Below are positions 1-6,350 of a stretch of DNA of 16,259 nucleotides, one piece after another. Source of the DNA: Thermoplasmata archaeon (GTDB taxonomy: Archaea; Thermoplasmatota; Thermoplasmata; Thermoplasmatales; Thermoplasmataceae); NCBI GenBank assembly GCA_021826835.1, contig JAKAYH010000014.1:1-16259 (forward strand), in the 5' to 3' direction. Positions within the stretch are counted from its first letter, which is position 1. Each line of letters starts with the position of its first letter. Under the pieces are notes generated by a model, which was not told the origin of the DNA, made no database searches, and saw only the letters and a list, made by a program, of their open reading frames with translations. Position numbers and translations under genes: made by a program.

Positions 1-590
1 AGATCCAGGGAAAAATCAAATTCGTTCCTCAATGCTTCAACAATAGATGATGCATTTTGAAGGCTTTCCCTGTCTATGTGATCATATGCGCTTCCAAAAG
101 GATCAAATTTTATTGCAGTTATTCCTTTTTTCGCAACGATTTTTGCTCGTGTTACGAAATCATCTGGAGTTTTGCAACCTGAATACCAGCCATTTGCATA
201 CATTCTGGCTTTATCCCTTACAGTGCCTCCAAGCAGATTAAATATGGGCTCGCCCACATATTTCCCAATGAGATCCCAGGAAGCAATGTCAAAGGCACTT
301 AATGCAGATGTTGCCTCCATGGATCTGCTAAGATAGAAGGAATTTTTATAGAAATCCATTATATTCTTACCCAAGGAGAAGACATCTTTTCCTTGAAAAG
401 ACCGCTTAACCTCATTAAGGCTCTCAAGGACAGGAAGGGTCATTAGTGTAGTTGGAGCTTGCCCATAGCCTACTTTTCCATCATCGGTTGTTAATCGCAA
501 TATTAGCATGGTTGAACTCCATGGAGAGGATAATTCATTTGAGAGATCACCAATTTCAAAGATTTCAACGTCCCTTATTTTTTGTGTCAT
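1..590 (-). CDS. gad: Gluconate/galactonate dehydratase, N-terminal half (cut by left edge)
   Basis: Enolase-superfamily dehydratase that converts D-gluconate (and probably D-galactonate) to the 2-keto-3-deoxy acid in the archaeal non-phosphorylative Entner-Doudoroff pathway, in the cytoplasm. Translating the minus strand from the ATG at 590 gives 196 residues open to the window edge, about half of the usual ~395. Landmarks are WSSTMLILRL near residue 24, DIASWDLIGK (101-110), YANGWY (131-136) and IKFDPFG (160-166), where the Lys belongs to the catalytic barrel. I recall the same blocks in Sulfolobus gluconate dehydratase (DIASWDIIGK, YANGWY, LKFDPFG). An in-frame ATG at 611 would add seven residues; the 590 start fits the family N-terminus (KIRDVEI) better. 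It is divergent from aconitase. Metal ligands lie in the missing C-terminal half, so gluconate versus galactonate preference cannot be judged. Confidence 0.9.
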   Translation of the reverse strand, partial: MTQKIRDVEIFEIGDLSNELSSPWSSTMLILRLTTDDGKVGYGQAPTTLMTLPVLESLNEVKRSFQGKDVFSLGKNIMDFYKNSFYLSRSMEATSALSAFDIASWDLIGKYVGEPIFNLLGGTVRDKARMYANGWYSGCKTPDDFVTRAKIVAKKGITAIKFDPFGSAYDHIDRESLQNASSIVEALRNEFDFSLD

Positions 591-613
591 GGTATACCAA
601 TTCAAAATCATGC

Positions 614-623
614 TTAAGTTTAA
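614..623 (-). promoter_or_regulatory. TATA-like box for the dehydratase gene
   Basis: The minus strand reads TTAAACTTAA here, 24-33 bases upstream of the ATG at 590. That is the spacing expected if transcription starts at the start codon (leaderless mRNA, common in Thermoplasmatales). No Shine-Dalgarno sequence precedes the ATG, which agrees. A second AT-rich box at 688-697 (TATTTAAAT region) is an alternative. Confidence 0.4.
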
Positions 624-701
624 CTATTTTCATTCAAGGAAGCATTCATCAATTTTCATAATAATAGTCTTTTTCAAATCGATAAGCTATTTAAATTGGT
701 T

Positions 702-717
702 CTTATGAATTCATAAG
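702..717. repeat. Perfect 16-bp palindrome, possible operator
   Basis: CTTATGAATTCATAAG is an uninterrupted perfect palindrome in the spacer between the divergent dehydratase and aconitase genes. It lies four bases from a TATA-like TATTTAAAT (689-697), so a dimeric repressor or activator bound here could act on transcription from that box. Operator function is inferred from symmetry and position only; a single copy was seen. Confidence 0.4.
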
Positions 718-970
718 GGTTTCATCAAATATACTGAAATTGCTTTCATAGGACTCACATAGAGAAAATTTAACGCAAGTGAGTGAAATCCATATTATTT
801 TTCTAAACGTCTTGCATCGTCGGCTTGTAGACAGAAGTGAAAGTGGTTGGATAGCATATTGCTTCATGCCTGCATAAATCTTTAAAGTCACAAGGTTATC
901 ATGAACGAACGAGCACCTTCGGTCCAAGAGGAATTCAAGCTCATGGTGATTCCGCAAGCGATCTTTGATG

Positions 971-1013
971 AGGAGGTCACAAGATTATTTCTACTCCAAC
1001 AAAATTACCTAAT
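971..1013 (+). promoter_or_regulatory. Aconitase upstream region: TATA-like box and orphan Shine-Dalgarno
   Basis: A weak TATA-like stretch, AGATTATTT (982-990), ends about 24 bases before the aconitase ATG, consistent with a leaderless start. A near-perfect Shine-Dalgarno AGGAGGTCAC lies at 971-980, about 35 bases before the ATG and too far to serve it. The aconitase frame between them has no ATG, GTG or TTG, so the annotated start stands and the Shine-Dalgarno match is unexplained. Confidence 0.35.
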
Positions 1014-3704
1014 ATGTCAAAATATGCAATAATTAAAGAATTGGAGCTGAATGGTAAAAAGTTCAAATATTTTTCATTGCCTGAACTGCAGTCAAAGAAT
1101 CATAATATCTCAAGACTCCCATTTTCACTTAGAATTGTACTTGAATCTGTAATCCGGAATTCGACAAAAGGTCTTGCCAATGAAAAAGATATTGAAAATA
1201 TTCTTGAATGGAATGCGAAGGAACCTGCTGACTCAGAAATACCCTTTACGGTTTCACGAGTTCTAATGCAGGATTTCACAGGTATTCCAGCCATAGTCGA
1301 TCTCGCATCTATGAGGGATACCGTAGTTCGCCTTGGCAAAGATCCCGATGTTATAGAGCCAGAAGTTCCCGTTGATCTGGTAATAGATCACTCGGTTCAG
1401 GTTAATTACTTCGGAGATGATGAATCGTTCCAGAAAAACGTTGAGGAAGAGTTCCGAAAAAATGGAGAAAGGTACCAGTTTCTGAAATGGGCCCAGGGAA
1501 GCATGAAGAACCTGAGGATAGTCCCACCATCAACAGGAATTGTGCATCAGGTAAATCTGGAGTATCTTGCGAAGCTCGTTTATACAAAGAAAGAAGGAAA
1601 TGAAGAATTTGCATATTTTGATTCTCTAGTAGGTACGGATTCACACACGACAATGGTCAATGGACTTGGAGTTGCGGGGTGGGGTGTAGGTGGAATAGAG
1701 GCAGAAGCAGCAATGCTGGGACAGCCTGTCACCTTTCAAACGCCTAGCGTTGTGGGCGTAAACCTTCATGGTTCTCTTCGATCCGGAATTACCGCGACAG
1801 ATCTGGTCCTTACCGTAACGGAAATTCTCAGAAAGGCAAAGGTCGTGGGAAAATTCGTTGAATTCTTTGGGAGCGGTATTAAGAGTCTTTCCTTGCCTGA
1901 CAGGGCAACTGTATCCAACATGTGTCCTGAATATGGAGCCACTATGGCTCTGTTTCCCATAGACGATGAAACCCTATCATACCTGAGAATAACGGGGAGA
2001 TCAGAAGAGCAAATTGCACTGGTAAAGAAATATTTTGAAGCACAGGGACTCTTTGCATATACAGGTGGAGCGGAATACAGCGAAATCATTGATATAGATT
2101 TGGAAAGCATTGTTCCAGTTATTGCTGGACCAAAACTTCCACAGCAAAAAGTTCAACTTAAGGATGCGGGAAGAAGCTTTCTCAAATTCATGGAAGAATC
2201 AGGTGCCAAACAATCAGGAAAGGGCCAAACAGTTCAGGTTAGCCTGAAGACTGAAAAGATAAAAATATCAGGAAGAGAGGAAACTCTCTCTGAAGGAGAT
2301 GTTGTAATTGCTGCAATTACCAGCTGTACAAATACTAGCAATCCAAGAGTTATGGTTGGTGCTGGACTTCTGGCTAAAAAGGCCGTTGAAAAAGGATTAA
2401 CGGTCTCTCCAAAAGTGAAAACAAGCCTGGCTCCCGGGTCAAGGGTTGTTACCTCATATTTGGAGCAAAGCGGTTTGCAAAGATATCTGGATGAATTGGG
2501 ATTCTATCTTGTTGGATATGGATGCACAACATGTATAGGCAATTCTGGACCGCTCCCGGAAGTGATTGAACAAGCTATTGATTCAGAAAATCTCTCAACT
2601 GTGGCGGTACTGTCAGGGAATAGGAATTTCGAAGCAAGAATACACAAGAGCGTAAAAGCAAACTATCTGATGTCACCACCTCTCGTGGTAGCTTTTGCAC
2701 TTGCTGGAAAGATCATAATAGATATGGAAAAGGAACCGATTGGTACCTCCAAAGACGGAAAACCAGTTTACCTTAGAGACATATGGCCGTCTGAAAGCGA
2801 AATAACTGAAATTATAAATAAAAAAATCACGGAATCAATGTACGAGTCCAATTATAAGAATATAGGAAACTTCAGTGAAATGTGGAATAATCTGAAAGCA
2901 CCATCCGGGGACATATACAAATGGGATGAAAAAAGCACATATATTAGGAATCCGCCTTTTTTCCAGAATTTTACTAAGGAAGAGGAGAAAGTATCGGGGC
3001 AATTTAATAATCTTGCTGTGTTAGCTGTACTTGGAGATTCTGTAACTACAGATCATATATCCCCAGCTGGAAACATTTCAAAGGATAGCCCTGCAGGTAA
3101 ATATCTTACATCTCATGGAGTAACCTATGAAGACTTCAATTCGTTTGGTTCAAGACGCGGCAATCATGAAGTGATGATGAGAGGCACCTTTGGAAACAAT
3201 AGGATCCAGAACCTGCTTGTGGATAAGCAGGGACCTTATACTAAGTTATTCCCCTCTGGAGAAGTCACATGGCTTTTTGATGCCTCTGAACAATATTCCA
3301 AGAGGAATTTGGGAAGCATAGTTTTTGCAGGTAAAGAATATGGAACAGGCTCATCCAGGGACTGGGCTGCAAAAGGACCATACCTTCTCGGGGTTAAGGT
3401 AGTTATTGCAGAGAGCTATGAAAGAATTCACAGAAGCAATCTGGTGGGAATGGGAGTGCTTCCATTGCAATTTTTGAAGGGCAGGAATTTCAAATATCTG
3501 AACATTGATCCCTCAAAGCCGGTTAATGTCATAGTGGATAATATCGCCAAACCCTCCTCAAAGGCAAAAGTGACATTCACTGACAATAATGGAAAGGAGG
3601 GTTCCGAGGAAGTTATCTCAAGGCTTGATACAGAAATCGAATGCAAATATTTTGGAAATGGCGGAATTCTGCAGTTTGTTATGAGGAGATTAATCTCCAA
3701 ATAA
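1014..3704 (+). CDS. acnA: Aconitate hydratase (AcnA/IRP type)
   Basis: Cytoplasmic [4Fe-4S] enzyme that interconverts citrate and isocitrate in the citric acid cycle. The protein has 896 residues, the normal AcnA length. The three cluster ligands are present: Cys438 in ITSCTNTSNP, and Cys504 and Cys507 in GYGCTTCIGNSG. Upstream is the substrate and metal region DSHTTMVNGLGVAGWGVGGI, and the C-terminal swivel domain carries GDSVTTDHISPAG and GTGSSRDWAAKGP with the catalytic Ser/Arg. The ATG at 1014 gives the family N-terminus (YFSLPEL then LPFSLRIVLESVIRN). The gene is complete with no frameshift. It converges on ogg with no bases between the stop codons. Aconitases lose their cluster to superoxide, which makes the nearby superoxide dismutase noteworthy, though they are not in one operon. 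Confidence 0.97.
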   Translation: MSKYAIIKELELNGKKFKYFSLPELQSKNHNISRLPFSLRIVLESVIRNSTKGLANEKDIENILEWNAKEPADSEIPFTVSRVLMQDFTGIPAIVDLASMRDTVVRLGKDPDVIEPEVPVDLVIDHSVQVNYFGDDESFQKNVEEEFRKNGERYQFLKWAQGSMKNLRIVPPSTGIVHQVNLEYLAKLVYTKKEGNEEFAYFDSLVGTDSHTTMVNGLGVAGWGVGGIEAEAAMLGQPVTFQTPSVVGVNLHGSLRSGITATDLVLTVTEILRKAKVVGKFVEFFGSGIKSLSLPDRATVSNMCPEYGATMALFPIDDETLSYLRITGRSEEQIALVKKYFEAQGLFAYTGGAEYSEIIDIDLESIVPVIAGPKLPQQKVQLKDAGRSFLKFMEESGAKQSGKGQTVQVSLKTEKIKISGREETLSEGDVVIAAITSCTNTSNPRVMVGAGLLAKKAVEKGLTVSPKVKTSLAPGSRVVTSYLEQSGLQRYLDELGFYLVGYGCTTCIGNSGPLPEVIEQAIDSENLSTVAVLSGNRNFEARIHKSVKANYLMSPPLVVAFALAGKIIIDMEKEPIGTSKDGKPVYLRDIWPSESEITEIINKKITESMYESNYKNIGNFSEMWNNLKAPSGDIYKWDEKSTYIRNPPFFQNFTKEEEKVSGQFNNLAVLAVLGDSVTTDHISPAGNISKDSPAGKYLTSHGVTYEDFNSFGSRRGNHEVMMRGTFGNNRIQNLLVDKQGPYTKLFPSGEVTWLFDASEQYSKRNLGSIVFAGKEYGTGSSRDWAAKGPYLLGVKVVIAESYERIHRSNLVGMGVLPLQFLKGRNFKYLNIDPSKPVNVIVDNIAKPSSKAKVTFTDNNGKEGSEEVISRLDTEIECKYFGNGGILQFVMRRLISK

Positions 3705-4349
3705 TCACTTTATAATTTTTCCAGTTGCAATGTACCACAAATAGAGATCAAGGACACCAGGTTTTAGTGAGAATTCTTTGCATTTTTCAATGAGTTCTTT
3801 CTCATATTCATAGTATCTGGAAGGAGAAGTGATCTTTTTTGGCTCAGATCCTTCAGAAAGCATCCTCAATATATGTTTGTCAAGTATTGCAAAATCAAAA
3901 ATTCCAACGTTTCTCATGAAATGTGAAGCCTCTTTATAGCCAATTCCTTTGAGGTTCTCAACAAAGTATTCCCGCAGTTCCCATGGTTTTTCATTTTTAA
4001 TTAGTGACGGTAGGTCATCTGCAATCCATCTGTTTTCGCTTATAAATCCGCTCCTAACATTGTAGAATCGATAATGAATTGATTTGAGGAGATCCCTTAA
4101 ATCCTCTCTTTTCATGGTAAGAAAATTTTTTGGCCCAACTACGCTTTGAGTTCTTAGGCCAAGTTCTGCAGATGTATTTGCAGCGAGGATGCAAAAGCAA
4201 AGCTCAGAGTAAAGAATTTCTTCAGAAGAATTCTTCAACGATTCAAAATCCTTGACTCTTTGTTGGATGATCCCTGAAATTTCAGAGGACAAATATGATT
4301 TAACCAAAGGTAGAATTTCACTGATCTTGGGATAATCCCTTTTTTCCAT
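3705..4349 (-). CDS. ogg: 8-oxoguanine DNA glycosylase/AP lyase, archaeal Ogg2 type
   Basis: Base-excision repair enzyme that removes 8-oxoguanine and nicks the abasic site. At 214 residues it matches the compact Ogg2 family, with MjaOgg as the model. The helix-hairpin-helix reads LKGIGYKEASHFMRNVG (133-149), with the Schiff-base Lys139; the catalytic Asp157 is in FAILDKHILR. The protein ends in WYIATGKIIK, and the C-terminal Lys214 matches the C-terminal lysine known in MjaOgg to contact 8-oxoguanine. These points separate it from endonuclease III (no Fe-S cysteine cluster) and from eukaryote-like OGG1 (much longer). It starts at the ATG at 4349 behind a Shine-Dalgarno sequence, in its own transcription unit. 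Its TGA abuts the aconitase stop, so transcripts of either gene that end late must run into the other. Confidence 0.93.
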   Translation of the reverse strand: MEKRDYPKISEILPLVKSYLSSEISGIIQQRVKDFESLKNSSEEILYSELCFCILAANTSAELGLRTQSVVGPKNFLTMKREDLRDLLKSIHYRFYNVRSGFISENRWIADDLPSLIKNEKPWELREYFVENLKGIGYKEASHFMRNVGIFDFAILDKHILRMLSEGSEPKKITSPSRYYEYEKELIEKCKEFSLKPGVLDLYLWYIATGKIIK

Positions 4350-4353
4350 GATG

Positions 4354-4419
4354 CCCCCTAATTTTTCCCATTATGCATTGCTTAATTAGCTTTTTGAAGA
4401 GGTAAGAACAAATATAAAA
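4354..4419 (-). promoter_or_regulatory. ogg promoter and Shine-Dalgarno
   Basis: On the minus strand a TATA box TTTTATATT (4411-4419) predicts transcription start near 4386-4390, leaving a leader of about 36-40 bases. TAGGGGG (4354-4360) lies four bases before the ATG and fits a purine-rich Shine-Dalgarno. This is a leadered gene, unlike pyrG in the same window. Confidence 0.55.
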
Positions 4420-4467
4420 CCAATATTAAGTGAGTAAAGTCTTTCTTAAAGACAACTTCAATCTATT

Positions 4468-4494
4468 AAAAAGTGGTTGGTGGGGAAAACCCCA
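4468..4494 (-). terminator. Hairpin plus T-run terminator of the SOD gene
   Basis: Eight bases past the superoxide dismutase stop, the minus strand has a perfect hairpin TGGGG-TTTT-CCCCA (4494 to 4481). Eight further bases lead to a TTTTT run (4472 to 4468). The G/C stem followed by T-rich sequence resembles an intrinsic terminator. It would insulate sod from the downstream ogg promoter. Confidence 0.5.
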
Positions 4495-4501
4495 TATTGG
4501 A

Positions 4502-5116
4502 TTATTTGAATATTTCGTAGGCTTTCTGGGCCTTCTGCAGTCTCTTCTCAACTTCTGCCCAATTTACATTCTTCATGAATGCATCAAGGTATGGGGCTCT
4601 CTTAGGTCCATAGTCTGTATAGTATGCATGCTCATAGACATCCAGTGAAAGGATAACAATTGCATTCCATATTCCATTTGTATTGTGAACATCTGCTCCA
4701 ATGTTTCTTAGCTTTCCGGTGTTAAGGTCAAATACAAGCAGAGACCATCCTCTGAAGGCTATTCCTGTTGCTTTAAAGTCTTCCAGCCATTTTTCATATG
4801 ATCCAAAATCCTTTGCTACCTGGTTTTTAAAGCTCTCAGGAGCAGAAGAACTTCCACTGTGGAGATTTCCGAAATAGAGTTCGTGAAGAAGCGACCCATC
4901 ATAGTTAAAAGTCTCTTCCAACTTTAATTCTCTAAACTCGCTGTAATTCTGGTTGGCCTTTGATCTGTCAACGGTCTGCATCTTTTCCCAGATTTCATTC
5001 AGTTTTGATACATATCCATTGTAGTGGGTCTCAAAGTGGTACTCGATTTGCTGGTCTGAAATTCCATCTAGTCCCTTTGGTTTTAGTGTTGTTTTTTTCT
5101 CCCATTTTTCTGTCAT
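4502..5116 (-). CDS. sod: Superoxide dismutase, Fe/Mn family
   Basis: Dismutes superoxide to oxygen and hydrogen peroxide, most likely in the cytoplasm since no signal peptide is seen. The 204 residues carry all four metal ligands: His27 (IEYHFETHYNGYV), His78 (LLHELYFGNL), and Asp159 and His163 (LSLDVYEHAYYTDY). His144 falls where Sulfolobus SODs carry a His 15 residues before the Asp ligand, replacing the Gln of E. coli enzymes. The usual GSGW block is FRGW (121-124), so it belongs to a less common branch; iron versus manganese use cannot be read from sequence. The ATG at 5116 follows GGTGA (5121-5125). The gene lies between the zinc-ribbon gene and ogg with its own terminator, in a neighbourhood that suggests oxidative-stress defence. 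Confidence 0.95.
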   Translation of the reverse strand: MTEKWEKKTTLKPKGLDGISDQQIEYHFETHYNGYVSKLNEIWEKMQTVDRSKANQNYSEFRELKLEETFNYDGSLLHELYFGNLHSGSSSAPESFKNQVAKDFGSYEKWLEDFKATGIAFRGWSLLVFDLNTGKLRNIGADVHNTNGIWNAIVILSLDVYEHAYYTDYGPKRAPYLDAFMKNVNWAEVEKRLQKAQKAYEIFK

Positions 5117-5120
5117 TGTT

Positions 5121-5185
5121 TCACCAGACCTAGATCGGGCAATGGTTTAAAAATTATTTGATTTTATTAACAATAAAATAAATAA
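5121..5185 (-). promoter_or_regulatory. SOD promoter region and Shine-Dalgarno
   Basis: The minus strand has a GGTGA Shine-Dalgarno at 5121-5125, four bases before the ATG. Two AT-rich boxes could serve as TATA elements: AATTTTTAAA (5146-5155) and TTTATTTTATTG (about 5172-5183). The more distal one leaves a leader long enough to include the Shine-Dalgarno comfortably. Confidence 0.4.
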
Positions 5186-5273
5186 AGTAGTTAATAGAAG
5201 AGTTTCGGGGGACAAATCACAATATGGGTAATTGCTGGAACTATGAAATTAAGAATTTCCAGTCATGGTGAAC
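5186..5273. other. Spacer with small inverted repeats after the zinc-ribbon gene
   Basis: Downstream of the zinc-ribbon stop lies GAAATT-AAG-AATTTC (5245-5259), a perfect 6-bp stem with a 3-base loop, nested in CTGGAA (5235-5240) and TTCCAG (5257-5262). No T-run follows, so it is a structured 3' end rather than a clear terminator. Confidence 0.3.
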
Positions 5274-5489
5274 TTATGCTATCTGGAAAAAATCTTCTAT
5301 TGTTGTGTTTGTGGAACCTTCCACAGACGCCCTCATCCTTTTTTGTTCTAACCATTGTTCAAGAGGAACTTCATCAGCCGTTCTTGTCCTTCCAAGTTCA
5401 CTTTGGCAATCTGAACAATATAGCCCCTTAAAAATGGGCATTCTACAAATGATGCATCTGGAAGTTGAAGGCATTAAACCTTCAAGCAT
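5274..5489 (-). CDS. Small zinc-ribbon protein, unknown function
   Basis: A 71-residue protein (66 if it starts at Met6) with CIIC (residues 12-15) and CSDC (25-28), a two-knuckle zinc-binding arrangement, followed by a charged, probably helical tail. Such mini zinc ribbons often bind nucleic acid or partner proteins, but I do not recognise the family. The ATG at 5489 has a TATA-like GGTTAAAAAC only 6-15 bases ahead of it. The same box is about 26 bases ahead of the in-frame ATG at 5474 (Met6), the right distance for a leaderless start. I therefore think 5474 is at least as likely. The gene is flanked by spacers of 157 bases (to sod) and 81 bases (to the GTPase), both non-coding. Confidence 0.65.
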   Translation of the reverse strand: MLEGLMPSTSRCIICRMPIFKGLYCSDCQSELGRTRTADEVPLEQWLEQKRMRASVEGSTNTTIEDFFQIA

Positions 5490-5494
5490 TATGC

Positions 5495-5504
5495 GTTTTT
5501 AACC
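5495..5504 (-). promoter_or_regulatory. TATA box of the zinc-ribbon gene
   Basis: The minus strand reads GGTTAAAAAC, centred about 26 bases before the ATG at 5474, which supports a leaderless mRNA beginning at that internal Met. Confidence 0.4.
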
Positions 5505-5530
5505 TTTTGTTAAAGATTATTTATTAAACA

Positions 5531-5563
5531 GGATTTCTAATAGACAGAAAAGGTAGAAAATCC
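5531..5563 (-). repeat. Imperfect inverted repeat after the GPN GTPase operon
   Basis: GGATTTC (5531-5537) and GAAAATCC (5556-5563) can pair with one bulge across a 18-base loop, just past the GTPase stop. It may mark the operon 3' end. No strong T-run follows, so the call is weak. Confidence 0.25.
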
Positions 5564-5570
5564 CATGTTT

Positions 5571-6350
5571 TCAATCATCTTTATATAAGGTGTCATAGTC
5601 CTCCCCTCCTGTGAAGAAGAGCGACATGTCAGAGTAAACATCCTCTAGTCCGGACATATCCTTGGAAGAAACCTTATGAATCTTGGTCATTAATCCGCTC
5701 TCCCGGAAAGCTGAAATTATTGAGACAAAGTATTGCTTATTTGACTCCTCTCTTTCATTCATGAAATCTTCATTAAGGGCATCAGTTGAAGATTCCCATG
5801 ACTCAATTCTCTTAATTTCCTCATCTGAAATGAGATCACACTTATTCAGGACGAACATGGCAGGCTTGAGAAACCTTGACATTATTGATCCATAAAGGAG
5901 TTTCTGGGAGATAAATCCGGATGGAGTGGAGCTTATGATGGAATCCGCTACAAAGGCAATCATGGCCTGATTGCCTGAAAGGGCATCCACCATTATAGAT
6001 GAAGATGGCCTGAAACTGAATAATTCTATCTGTCCTGGGGTGTCAAAAATTACATAATAGTCTTCGTATGCTCCAAGAGCATCCCGGAGTGCATCAAGAT
6101 TCTCAAGTATCATATCTGAAGCAACAATTTGTGCCCCATTTGGACCAAGATTGAATTCACTCATTATCTGGGAAATGGATATCCATTCCCGTATGTCTAT
6201 GTCAGCCTCATATGGGATATATTCAGCACCGGGATCAAGATTGACTATTATTGAATCGATTTCCTGCTTCTGCATCCATTCTTTCAATGAACCTGCAAGC
6301 GTTGATTTACCAGTTCCTGCCGGACCTGTTATAAAAAGGGATCCCTTCAT
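5571..6350 (-). CDS. GPN-loop GTPase
   Basis: Archaeal member of the GPN-loop GTPases (PAB0955 type), homodimeric switches related to the eukaryotic Gpn1-3 factors for RNA polymerase II assembly; the archaeal role is not settled. The 259 residues show a P-loop GPAGTGKST (9-17), the diagnostic GPN triplet (69-71, in LGPNGA), the G3 motif DTPGQIEL (103-110), the G4 motif NKCDL (169-173) and a G5-like SA (213-214). Length and motif order are normal. Its ATG overlaps the polC TGA as ATGA, so the two are probably translationally coupled. It is the last gene of the pyrG-polC-GTPase operon. The acidic C-terminus has no recognised domain. Confidence 0.92.
   Translation of the reverse strand: MKGSLFITGPAGTGKSTLAGSLKEWMQKQEIDSIIVNLDPGAEYIPYEADIDIREWISISQIMSEFNLGPNGAQIVASDMILENLDALRDALGAYEDYYVIFDTPGQIELFSFRPSSSIMVDALSGNQAMIAFVADSIISSTPSGFISQKLLYGSIMSRFLKPAMFVLNKCDLISDEEIKRIESWESSTDALNEDFMNEREESNKQYFVSIISAFRESGLMTKIHKVSSKDMSGLEDVYSDMSLFFTGGEDYDTLYKDD

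Larger units (their letters stand above)
624..1013. other. Divergent intergenic region, no convincing gene
   Basis: This spacer between the dehydratase and aconitase holds the 16-bp palindrome, AT-rich promoter-like boxes, and a segment (about 800-1000) that looks less AT-rich than its flanks. Short open frames exist on both strands: a minus frame over 703-957, and a plus 43-codon frame from the ATG at 901 that overlaps the aconitase start. I recognise none as a family. The plus strand near 808-870 reads RRLVDRSESGWIAYCFMPA before a stop, which could be a remnant of a decayed gene, but this is weak. Confidence 0.5.

Noticed and set aside
703..957. Minus-strand 84-codon open frame in the dehydratase-aconitase spacer
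   Set aside because: Its composition is unlike the neighbouring proteins, it has no Shine-Dalgarno or recognisable motif, and it crosses the palindrome and promoter-like boxes.
901..1032. Plus-strand 43-codon frame from the ATG at 901 that overlaps the aconitase start out of frame
   Set aside because: No Shine-Dalgarno, no recognised family; more likely chance or remnant sequence.
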